Of a DNA stretch of 64,000 bases, positions 16,772-24,435 are shown in pieces. Under the pieces are notes generated by a model that worked only from the letters and a program-made list of their open reading frames with translations, searched no databases and was not told where the DNA came from. The stretch's first letter is position 1; every line of letters starts with the position of its first letter. This DNA comes from Rhizobium terrae (lineage in GTDB: Bacteria > Pseudomonadota > Alphaproteobacteria > Rhizobiales > Rhizobiaceae): contig NZ_QJKM01000011.1 of assembly GCF_003425685.1 (NCBI RefSeq), forward strand, positions 213,852 through 277,851, read 5' to 3'. A program made the translations under genes and the position numbers.

Positions 16772-17683
16772 ATGACAACCGAGACAGGAACCCTCCCCGT
16801 CATCCGGGATGACGGCCGCAAAGGCTTCATTCTGGTCCTGCTGGTCTATGTCATCTGGGGCTTCATGCCGCTCTACATGAAGGCGCTCGCACATATTCCG
16901 CCGCTGGAATTCATCGCCCATCGCGTGGTCTGGGGCGTGCCGGTCGCCGGCGCGATGCTGGTCTGGCGCCGCCGGACGAAGGATGTGGTGGACGCCCTGC
17001 GTTCGCCGCGGACGCTGGCGATGGCGATGCTGACCGCGATCCTGATCTCCATCAACACCGGAACCTATCTCTGGGCGGTCAATGCCGGCCGCGCGCTGGA
17101 GGGCGCGCTCGGCTATTTCATCAATCCGCTGTTCAGCGTGCTGCTCGGCGCCGTCTTCCTCAAGGAAAAGCTGTCCGTTGTCCAGATATGCGCGGTCGCG
17201 CTCGCCGCCATCGGCGTCGGCACCCTGACGGTGGACATGGGACACCTGCCCTGGGTGGCGCTCACCATGGCGTTCAGCTGGGGGTTCTACGGCTTCTTCC
17301 GCAAAACGCTGCCGATCGGGCCGAACCAGGGTTTCTTCCTGGAAGTCCTGCTGCTTTCCGTGATCGGCCTGCCCTACATGATCTGGCTGGAAGCCTCCGG
17401 ACGGGGGCATCTTTTCAACGGCAGCCCCTCGGACGTGGCGCTGCTCCTCAGCGTCGGCCTCGTCACCGCCATTCCGCTGATGATCTTCGCGACCGGCGCG
17501 AAACTGCTGCGGCTGTCGACCGTCGGCATCATGCAATACATCACCCCGACGATCGTTTTCCTCATCGCCGTCTTTGTCTTCCACGAGCCGCTCAGCCTGG
17601 TGAAGCTCGGCTCCTTCGTGCTCATCTGGACGGCGCTCGCCCTTTATACGGCGTCGATACTGATGCGACTGCGCGGCCGCTAG
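16772..17683 (+). CDS. rarD: RarD-type EamA/DMT permease
   Basis: The 303-residue inner-membrane protein has ten predicted helices in two EamA repeats. GFILVLLVYVIWGFMPLYMKAL and FIAHRVVWGVP are the RarD signature at the front, and LRLSTVGIMQYITPTIVFL is in the second repeat. RarD was named for chloramphenicol sensitivity; its substrate is unknown. ATG 16772 (MTTETGTLPVIRDDGRKG) is chosen over the longer frame from 16691, which covers a low-quality leader. A cupin gene follows 20 bases later. Confidence 0.88.
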   Translation: MTTETGTLPVIRDDGRKGFILVLLVYVIWGFMPLYMKALAHIPPLEFIAHRVVWGVPVAGAMLVWRRRTKDVVDALRSPRTLAMAMLTAILISINTGTYLWAVNAGRALEGALGYFINPLFSVLLGAVFLKEKLSVVQICAVALAAIGVGTLTVDMGHLPWVALTMAFSWGFYGFFRKTLPIGPNQGFFLEVLLLSVIGLPYMIWLEASGRGHLFNGSPSDVALLLSVGLVTAIPLMIFATGAKLLRLSTVGIMQYITPTIVFLIAVFVFHEPLSLVKLGSFVLIWTALALYTASILMRLRGR

Positions 17684-17703
17684 AGCATTTCCGGAGAACT
17701 CCC

Positions 17704-18033
17704 ATGAAGATGAAAGACATTCCCTTCGGCACGACGGACTGGAACGAGGTGCCGAAGACGGAGCACAAGGGCGAGGCCGGCCTCGCCACCTGGCAGACTC
17801 GCCATTTCGGCGGCATCCGGGTGCGGATGGTGGAATATACGCCGGGCTATCTGGCCGACCACTGGTGCGTCAAGGGCCATATCCTTCTCTGCCTTGAAGG
17901 CGAGCTCCGGACGGAACTCGCCGACGGACGCGTCTTCACGTTGAAGCCCGGCATGAGCTACCAGGTGGCCGACGATGCCGAGCCGCACCGCTCCTCGACC
18001 GCGGCCGGCGCGAAACTCTTCATCGTCGATTAA
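17704..18033 (+). CDS. Small cupin-fold protein
   Basis: This 109-residue single-domain cupin has the histidine/glycine-rich beta strands GYLADHWCVKGHILLCLEGEL and the second motif LKPGMSYQVADDAEPHRSST. It appears to belong to the 'DHCW motif cupin' group of small bacterial cupins, with the order DHWC here. Metal binding by its histidines is likely; no function is established. It closely follows rarD on the same strand. Confidence 0.78.
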   Translation: MKMKDIPFGTTDWNEVPKTEHKGEAGLATWQTRHFGGIRVRMVEYTPGYLADHWCVKGHILLCLEGELRTELADGRVFTLKPGMSYQVADDAEPHRSSTAAGAKLFIVD

Positions 18034-18101
18034 CCTGCGGCGAAGCCGTCAGACATGCGGCGAAACCGTCGGAACCGCCACAAGCCCCGGACGGAGTTCG
18101 A

Positions 18102-18707
18102 TCAGAGGCGGGAGATGACCGCATCCTCGCCGCCGGAGGGACGGAACTCCTCGCCGCGCTCGAGGATCGCCGGCACGATGTCCTCCACGTCGGCGATCAC
18201 CATCGGCTGCACGAGATGGGCGCGATGGATGAAGCCCTGCTCGCGCATATGGGTGATGAGATCCAGCATCGGGTCCCAGAAACCGCCGATATTGGCGAAG
18301 ACCATCGGCTTTTCATGCCGGCCGAGCTGCGCCCAGGTCATGATCTCGACGATCTCCTCCAGCGTGCCGATGCCGCCCGGCAGGGTCACGAAAGCGTCAG
18401 CACGCTCGAACATCTTGTGCTTGCGCTGATGCATGTCCTCGGTCACAATCAGCTCATCGAGCTGGCCGAGCGAGTGACGCGTCGCCTCCATATCGACGAG
18501 AAATTCAGGGATGATGCCGGTGACCTGACCGCCGTTCGCGAGCGCACCGGCCGCGACCGCACCCATGATGCCCTTGGTGCCCCCGCCATAGACCAGCCGA
18601 AGCCCGTGGGCGGCGATGGATTTTCCGAGCGCGCGGCCGGCAGCGATATAGGCGGGATCACGTCCCGGTTGCGAACCGCAATAGACGCAGATGGATCGAA
18701 TCGGCAA
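18102..18707 (-). CDS. LOG family protein (cytokinin riboside monophosphate phosphoribohydrolase type)
   Basis: This 201-residue Rossmann-like protein has VYCGSQPGRDPAY, the nucleotide-binding LVYGGGTKGIMG, and the LOG signature PGGIGTLEE. Family members split nucleotide 5'-monophosphates into base and ribose phosphate; some make active cytokinins, which would interest plant-associated bacteria. The likely start is TTG 18707, preceded by GGAG seven bases before, giving MPIRSICVYCGSQ as in relatives. An upstream in-frame extension lacks a ribosome site. Confidence 0.88.
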   Translation of the reverse strand: MPIRSICVYCGSQPGRDPAYIAAGRALGKSIAAHGLRLVYGGGTKGIMGAVAAGALANGGQVTGIIPEFLVDMEATRHSLGQLDELIVTEDMHQRKHKMFERADAFVTLPGGIGTLEEIVEIMTWAQLGRHEKPMVFANIGGFWDPMLDLITHMREQGFIHRAHLVQPMVIADVEDIVPAILERGEEFRPSGGEDAVISRL

Positions 18708-18876
18708 GAGTTTTCTCCGTATGGCATTCCAGATGGGACGCGGCAGCACGTCCGGCCTTCAAAATTGACGGGAAACACCCGGAAGAGCAAGGGTTTATAG
18801 TGTGAAAAGCTTGTTAAGGCGGGAGGAAAAGGTTAATCCGGATATGCGACGGTTGTAGCCGTCGGGAGAGGCATTG

Positions 18877-20778
18877 ATGATGAAAAACCGTGCCGGCTGG
18901 CTGGCCCTGATCGTACTTGCAACAGCATCGCTGCTGATGGTCTTCTTCGTGCTGCCGAGGATTAATCAGGATGCGAAGCCGATCGGCGATGCAATCAATG
19001 CGGCCGGCAATGCCGTCAAGGACGCGGTGACCGAACCGAAGCCCGTCGCCAAGGCGCCGGAACCGGCAAAGCCGGCCGAACAGGCCGCCGCTCCCGCTGC
19101 CCCCGGCGCGACGCCGGCCGCTCCGGCTGCCTCCCAGACCGCAGCCGCTCCGCAGACCCAGCAGCCGGCCCCGCCCGCCCCGATGCCCGCCGCACCACAG
19201 CAGACCGCAAAGACGCCCTCCTTCGACGTGCTGCGCGTCGAGCCGGACGGTTCGACCGTCATCGCCGGTCGCGCCGAACCCCATTCCACGCTGGAAGTCA
19301 CCGACGGTTCCTCGGTCGTCGCCAAGGTCAATGTCGGGCCGAGCGGCGATTTTGCCGCCATTCTCGACAATCCGCTGCCGCCCGGCGACCACCAGCTCAT
19401 CCTCAAGGCGACGGGCAAGGATGGCAAACCGACGATGTCTGAGGAAACCGCAACGGTTTCCGTGCCCGCCAAGGGCAGCGCCGACAAGCTGCTCGCCATG
19501 GTCACCACGCCCGGCAAGGCGAGCCGGCTGATCGCGACGCCGGCTGCCGAGGCCGCAAAGCCCGCCGCCCCGCCGACGCCGGCTGCAACAGTTCAGGCTC
19601 CGGTTGCACCGCAGGCTCCTGCGGCACCGCAGATGATGGCATCCGCGCCGGCTCAACCGGCGGCTCCGGCGGCCTCCTCGGCTCCGGCCGCGCCTTCGGC
19701 GGGCACGGCGGCCGCCTTGCCGGCACTTCCATCCGGCTCCTCCGGCCTCGTCTCCTCGGCCCCGAACATCGCGGTTTCAGCGCCGGCGGCTGCGGCTCCC
19801 GCTGCGGCCGGCGTGTCGGCGCCTGAATTGCGCGTCACCGCCGTCGAAATCGAGGGCGCCAGGATTTTCGTCGCCGGCGCGGCCAAACCCGGCACGCCGC
19901 TGCGCGGCCAGGCCGACGGCAGGCCGATCGGCACCGCGCAGGCCGGCCAGGACGGCAGTTTCGTAATCGAGGGAACGACCGATCTGACGGTCGGCGACCA
20001 CCGGATTGCCGTCGAGGCGCTCGGCGCCGGTGGCACGGTCCTGGTGCGCGTCGAGGTCCCCTTCAACCGGCCTGCCGGCGAACAGGTCGCGGCCGTCGCC
20101 GCGGCGCCGAATGCCGACGTCCTGGCGCGGATCGATGCCGGCGCCTTCGACAAGCTGCGCAGCGACGCGGTGCGGGCCTTCAACCTGCTGCGCGGCCTTT
20201 ATGACGGCGGCCGCGTGCCCTCGATGGAGCAGATGGTCGCGGCCCGTTCGGCCACCTCGATCGCCCTGAAGTCGCTGGCGGAATATCGCCTGCCGGCCGA
20301 TGCCGCAGCCTCCGTGCGGACGATCGCCCAGGGTACCGCCCGGGATGCCGCCGCGGCGCTTGCAGCGCTCGACGCGTTGCCCAAGGATGTCGCCTCCGTC
20401 GGCGCCGGGCTGAAGAAGATCGGCGAGATGATCGCCAAAGCCGTCGGCCCGGTCATCGCCCAGCAGCTGCATGGTGTCGAGATCGCCGCTGCCGTCGCCA
20501 CGGCAACCGACGCGAGCGGTGCGCGGACCATCCAGCAGGCGCCGCTGACCCAGAGCGAACGCGCCTCGGTGATCATCCGCCGCGGCGATACGCTGTGGCA
20601 GATCTCCCGCCGCGTCTATGGCCAGGGCGTGCGCTATACGACGATCTACCTCGCCAACGAAGACCAGATCCGCAATCCGGACGTCATCCAGCCCGGCCAG
20701 ATCTTCGGCGTACCGGACGAAGCCCGGCCCGATTCGGAAGAACTGCACCGCCAGCGGATGATGCACCGCCGGTCGTAA
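18877..20778 (+). CDS. Ala/Pro-rich envelope protein with two repeat domains and C-terminal LysM
   Basis: The 633-residue protein starts with a signal-anchor helix (about residues 5-27) and an Ala/Pro linker. A first beta domain (about 110-205, VIAGRAEPHSTLEV...GDHQLILKATG) follows. After a second Ala/Pro stretch comes a similar beta domain (about 318-405, FVAGAAKPGTPLRG...GDHRIAVEALG). A helical part is next, then a C-terminal LysM module (VIIRRGDTLWQISRRVYG to VIQPGQIFGVP). It probably spans the periplasm, binding peptidoglycan through LysM. ATG 18877 follows GGGAGAGG. Confidence 0.82.
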   Translation: MMKNRAGWLALIVLATASLLMVFFVLPRINQDAKPIGDAINAAGNAVKDAVTEPKPVAKAPEPAKPAEQAAAPAAPGATPAAPAASQTAAAPQTQQPAPPAPMPAAPQQTAKTPSFDVLRVEPDGSTVIAGRAEPHSTLEVTDGSSVVAKVNVGPSGDFAAILDNPLPPGDHQLILKATGKDGKPTMSEETATVSVPAKGSADKLLAMVTTPGKASRLIATPAAEAAKPAAPPTPAATVQAPVAPQAPAAPQMMASAPAQPAAPAASSAPAAPSAGTAAALPALPSGSSGLVSSAPNIAVSAPAAAAPAAAGVSAPELRVTAVEIEGARIFVAGAAKPGTPLRGQADGRPIGTAQAGQDGSFVIEGTTDLTVGDHRIAVEALGAGGTVLVRVEVPFNRPAGEQVAAVAAAPNADVLARIDAGAFDKLRSDAVRAFNLLRGLYDGGRVPSMEQMVAARSATSIALKSLAEYRLPADAAASVRTIAQGTARDAAAALAALDALPKDVASVGAGLKKIGEMIAKAVGPVIAQQLHGVEIAAAVATATDASGARTIQQAPLTQSERASVIIRRGDTLWQISRRVYGQGVRYTTIYLANEDQIRNPDVIQPGQIFGVPDEARPDSEELHRQRMMHRRS

Positions 20779-21415
20779 GCAGAGAGACTTCCTCCTGCCG
20801 GCACCCTTTCACAAGCGAGGAAATGTGCTGCGGGCCGTGTTTCCCCGAAATCCGGAAACTCACAGGCGGGCACGAACTGCGACGTCGATGAAATGCGAGG
20901 GGCATCCGCCTGTTTCCTCCTGCTGGCCGAGAGAGCGACCGGCCGGCAGCCGGGCGTTTTCACCGGGGGAGATTCCGAGGGTATCGAAAAAATAATCGCT
21001 TCTCTTCAATAGCTTAGTTTTCATTTTCATCCCCACTTCGTCCCCGCCCCCCACAGCCATCCGATAATTTCACCCGTCATCGGATGGGAAACCGGGTTCG
21101 CGAACCGGCCTCCTCCTCTGGGTTCGAAACTCGGTTTCCGGTGATGGTCGTGGACGTGGCCGAAGAGGGCTCGCAAATCCTGTGAAAACCACGAAAACGG
21201 TCGGGGCAGGTGGAAGCCTGACATACCCGATACCCTGAAATACCCCGCCTGCCCCCTTCCCCGAGGCATCGCAATGCGGTGCCTGTCCAAAAGCAGAACC
21301 GCGCCGGAGTGACGATCCGGCGCGGCCGAACCTGCGTGTCCGGAGGATCGGCAAATCTCTACGACCGTCTTTTCTTCTCCATATACCGAACGCGGCAAGG
21401 CGATGCAGGGGCCTG
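20779..21415. other. 637-base intergenic region
   Basis: No convincing gene is visible. A 54-residue minus-strand frame starting about 21022 (MKTKLLKRSDYFFDTLG) has a nearby GGGG and could be a small protein, but it has no recognised family. A hairpin at 21299-21325 lies toward the following minus-strand gene. An AT-rich patch sits near 20990-21030. Confidence 0.4.
21299..21325 (-). terminator. Hairpin downstream of the DUF1444-like gene
   Basis: A perfect 10-bp stem (CCGCGCCGGA / TCCGGCGCGG) with a 7-base loop sits about 90 bases past the end of the minus-strand gene. On the minus strand it is followed by a moderately T-rich run (TTCTGCTTTT). Confidence 0.5.
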
Positions 21416-22360
21416 CTACTCCGCAACCACGACCAGCCGGCCGTCGCGGCGTTCGAAGACATGGTCGGACAGGAAATCGATGCCGCGCTGCTTCGCCATG
21501 TCGATCAGCCGCCGCGCGAGCTGCAGTGCGAGCGGCGCCCGGCGGTCGATCACCGCGACCTCGTCCCGCTGGCGCAGAATAAGCAATGCGCCCGCCGGAA
21601 ATGCCCGATCGACGCGGGCCCAGAATTCGTCGGTCAGCACGATGGCCGGGGAAAGCGCCGTATTGTCGCTGATCTGATAGGTGAGGATATGCTCGTTGGC
21701 CCGCTCCTCGCTAAGCTTCGACATTTCCCGAAGAATGTTTTTTCGGGCGATCTGCCTGATCTCGTCCAGGGACCTGTCGCCGATATCGGCATGCGAGACG
21801 CCGCTCAGGCTGTGCGGCGTATCAAGCTGGTAGACGACCGCGATATCGCCGGCGAGTTCCTCCACCAGCGCATCTGCGGGAGACGAAGGCCCCGACGGCA
21901 TGAGATTCTTATCCCGGAACCGGATGTTTGCGTATATCCGGTTGAAGTCGATTTCCGGTTTGCGGACGACGGCAACGATGCCCTGGACGAGATTTTCGAT
22001 CGCCGCCTGGCGGTCGGCATCGTTGCGCAGCGTGTAGAGCCGGCCGTGAACATTGGTCACGTCCACGGTAACATTGATGGTTTTCCCTGCGCTGCCGCCA
22101 AGCTCGACCCGCAGGACCGCCGGGTTGTCCGGGTCAGGTGAAATATTTTTCACCTGCGCTTCCGTGCGGAGCCGGGCGATGACCGCCTCCCGCAGTTCTC
22201 CGAGCGTTTCCGACGGCTGGCGGGAAACGGGTCGCGAAACGCCGATCTTCGACAACAGGCTCTTGAAAATGATCGCCTCCCCTCCGCTTCCCGTTTCTGC
22301 GCAGGCCGCAGCCGGCAACAATACGGCCGCAATTCGGATTGCATGTCTGATGGTGCGCAC
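21416..22360 (-). CDS. Exported DUF1444-like protein of unknown role
   Basis: The 314-residue product begins with a signal peptide (VRTIRHAIRIAAVLLPAAACA). The mature part resembles DUF1444/YtpQ proteins, which have no known function. It contains NVTVDVTNVHGRLYTL, then VYQLDTPHSL, and a C-terminal helix-strand region (LQLARRLIDMAKQRG). I chose the GTG at 22360 because GGAG sits seven bases upstream and it starts the signal peptide cleanly; a longer ATG frame begins 43 codons earlier with no signal. Family assignment is tentative. Confidence 0.62.
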   Translation of the reverse strand: MRTIRHAIRIAAVLLPAAACAETGSGGEAIIFKSLLSKIGVSRPVSRQPSETLGELREAVIARLRTEAQVKNISPDPDNPAVLRVELGGSAGKTINVTVDVTNVHGRLYTLRNDADRQAAIENLVQGIVAVVRKPEIDFNRIYANIRFRDKNLMPSGPSSPADALVEELAGDIAVVYQLDTPHSLSGVSHADIGDRSLDEIRQIARKNILREMSKLSEERANEHILTYQISDNTALSPAIVLTDEFWARVDRAFPAGALLILRQRDEVAVIDRRAPLALQLARRLIDMAKQRGIDFLSDHVFERRDGRLVVVAE

Positions 22361-22802
22361 TGATATCTCCGACAGCTTGGAGACGATGCCCGGATGGCAG
22401 AACCCGTACGCTCCGGCCGCCCACGGATGACCTAGGGCATGACCCGCAGCGGGCAATGGCGGCAGCCCGAAGAGCGAAATTTTCATCAAAGCGTCATGTT
22501 CTCCGGATTCGAGCCCATGTGAAAGGACCGGAATCAGCTCCGCATCCGCGACTCAGGCAAGTTGCTCCAGGTCCATTCGAGGCGGCCGGAGCGACGTTTC
22601 CGCATCCCCCGCGCTGCCGGTTTGGGGGTGGCGCTCGTTTTCGGCGCAATGTCAGCCTCAATTGCGGGATCTTTCGGGGAAATCCATCGGCGGGTCAGCT
22701 TCACGCAGGCTGCGGGGCAAATAACCGGCAGTGTCACGGCATGGCTTCACATTATCTCCGGCTCCACCGCATGCCGCTCGATGACGCCTTGGGAGAAAAA
22801 AG
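22361..22802. other. 442-base intergenic region between divergent genes
   Basis: This spacer should hold promoters for both flanking genes. A Pho-box-like direct repeat lies at 22480-22497, pointing rightward. An open frame from 22562 has a signal-like stretch (LGVALVFGAMSASIAG) but runs out of phase into the next gene and has no clear ribosome site, so I do not call it. Confidence 0.45.
22480..22497 (+). promoter_or_regulatory. Pho-box-like site
   Basis: TTTTCATCAAAGCGTCAT carries two TCAT half-sites 11 bases apart, as in PhoB boxes (consensus built on CTGTCAT repeats). It differs at only two positions from the site at 24340-24357. It points to the gene at 22803, about 300 bases away. Confidence 0.42.
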
Positions 22803-23504
22803 ATGGTTTCAAGCATCAATACGATCCGCATGTGGTCCAGCCAGGCCGCCCTCAGCGCCTTCAAGGAAGCGACCGACACCCGCTCGTCCAGCGTCGCCTC
22901 CGGCGGCTCATCCAGCTCTTCGCTTGCCGATATCCTTTATTCCGGCAACGACAGCGACGACGACTACGAGGATACCAAGCTGACGGCGCTGATCGCATCG
23001 CTGCAGCAGGCGAAGAACGGCATCGATCCGACCGTAAAGGACGAGGACGGGTCGGTCGACGACATGTCCAGCAAGGCCTTCATGAAGGCGCTGCGCGAGA
23101 AGCTGGAAGGCCTGAAGGACAAGCCCGATACCGCCGCCATGGCCGACAAGATGCTGAAGGCGCTCGATGCAGGAACGCTGACCGTGACCAATGCGGTCGC
23201 CGGCGAACAGGTGAAGGCCTGGGACGTGACCGACAGCAAGCAGCTTTCCGCCGCCAAGACCGAGGTCGAAAAGTCCGACTGGAGCAGTTTCCTGAAGGAC
23301 CTCTTGACGCGCGACACGAGCGGCAAGTTCGTCCGCAACGCCGATTCGAGCTATATCGAGAAGGAAACCGGCGCGAGTTCCTATTTCGGCATGGTCGGCG
23401 AGGCCTATTATTACATCTCCTGGACCACGCCGCCGGCCACAACCACGCCGACCGGCACCGCGGGCTCGGGCACGGCCTCGAGCGGCAACGCCTCGACCAA
23501 GTGA
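22803..23504 (+). CDS. Ser/Thr-rich hypothetical protein
   Basis: This 233-residue protein is not recognised. It starts MVSSINTIRMWSSQAALSAF and has a Ser-rich stretch (residues 27-41) and an acidic run (SGNDSDDDYED). A helical middle follows (KAFMKALREKLEGLKDK), then a C-terminal Ala/Thr/Gly/Ser-rich tail. It contains no cysteine, no signal peptide and no membrane segment. The composition resembles surface or flagellar-type secreted proteins exported without a Sec signal, but that is only a resemblance. A Pho-box-like site lies upstream. Confidence 0.6.
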   Translation: MVSSINTIRMWSSQAALSAFKEATDTRSSSVASGGSSSSSLADILYSGNDSDDDYEDTKLTALIASLQQAKNGIDPTVKDEDGSVDDMSSKAFMKALREKLEGLKDKPDTAAMADKMLKALDAGTLTVTNAVAGEQVKAWDVTDSKQLSAAKTEVEKSDWSSFLKDLLTRDTSGKFVRNADSSYIEKETGASSYFGMVGEAYYYISWTTPPATTTPTGTAGSGTASSGNASTK

Positions 23505-23691
23505 CCCCTGAACGGGCCGGCGGGGCCTTTCTCCGCCGGATGCGGGAAAGCGGAACCGAATTCTGCGGCCGATCGAGGAATCGGCACGCTTCGTCGCTCC
23601 GGATTTCGGCCCGGTCCCTGAGGAAGCGTCGCGGGGATATTGCTTTTGCCGAAAAAGCATGGCCTCCTCGCCTCCAGGCAAGGAGGCGCCC

Positions 23692-24318
23692 ATGATCGAC
23701 ACATCCGTATTGATGACCTATGTGGCGATCGTGCTCGGCTTCGTCTTCATTCCAGGCCCTGCGACGCTGCTGACCGTCGCGCGGGCGACGACATCCGGCA
23801 CCCGCGCCGGGCTTGCGACCGGGTTCGGCGTCGCCGTCGGCGATCTCATCCACACGCTGATGGCGGCGGTCGGCATTTCGGCCGTCATCGCGGCCTCCGC
23901 GCTGCTCTTCAGCATCATCAAGTATATCGGCGCTGCCTATCTGATCTATCTCGGCATCCGCGCCATCCTCACCAGGACGGCGCCGGAACTCGGCGCCGGA
24001 GCGCTTTCCGTCAGCCCGGCCAATGCCTTCCGGCAGGCGGTGCTGACCGAAGTCCTGAACCCGAAGACCGCGCTCTTCTTCCTCGCCTTCCTGCCGCAAT
24101 TCGTGCATCCGGAAAACGGTCCGGCGATCCCCCAGCTCCTGATTCTCGGCTTCGTCTTCGTGGTGCTCGGCCTGTTCAGCACGGTGGTCTTCGCGATGGG
24201 CGCCGGCGGGCTCGGCAGGTTCCTGCGCCGCCATCCGGCGGTCATGAAATGGCAGGGCAAGGTCGTGGGCGGCATCTATTGCGCGCTGGGGCTGCGGCTC
24301 GCATTGCAGCAGCGCTGA
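23692..24318 (+). CDS. LysE family amino-acid exporter
   Basis: The 208-residue membrane protein has six helices. GFVFIPGPATLLTVARATTSGTRAG is the LysE/RhtB N-terminal signature, and VLTEVLNPKTALFFLAFLPQF is the conserved loop between helices. Members export amino acids or homoserine lactones; the substrate cannot be told. I chose ATG 23692 because AAGGAGG stands five bases upstream; the frame extends 11 codons further without a better site. Confidence 0.88.
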   Translation: MIDTSVLMTYVAIVLGFVFIPGPATLLTVARATTSGTRAGLATGFGVAVGDLIHTLMAAVGISAVIAASALLFSIIKYIGAAYLIYLGIRAILTRTAPELGAGALSVSPANAFRQAVLTEVLNPKTALFFLAFLPQFVHPENGPAIPQLLILGFVFVVLGLFSTVVFAMGAGGLGRFLRRHPAVMKWQGKVVGGIYCALGLRLALQQR

Positions 24319-24339
24319 ACGGCGGCTTGCGGAACGGAA

Positions 24340-24357
24340 CTTTCATCAAACCGTCAT
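24340..24357 (+). promoter_or_regulatory. Pho-box-like site upstream of the Atm1-type exporter
   Basis: CTTTCATCAAACCGTCAT has two TCAT repeats in the 11-base phase of a PhoB box and is nearly the same as the site at 22480. It lies 79 bases before the exporter ATG. No matching -10 is obvious. Confidence 0.48.
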
Positions 24358-24435
24358 TGCAACATTCGCCCCCGGCCCTTATGTGCCGGGGTGGCGTTTT
24401 GACGCGCCCTTACGCGGGGTCCGGCGGAGACATTC

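Noticed and set aside
20860..21027. Small minus-strand frame MKTKLLKRSDYF...
   Set aside because: It is short and in a repeat-poor spacer with no family; it is kept only as a note in the intergenic entry.
22562..22800. Possible exported protein upstream of the Ser-rich gene
   Set aside because: It has a signal-like stretch, but its frame runs out of phase through the next gene and lacks a ribosome site.
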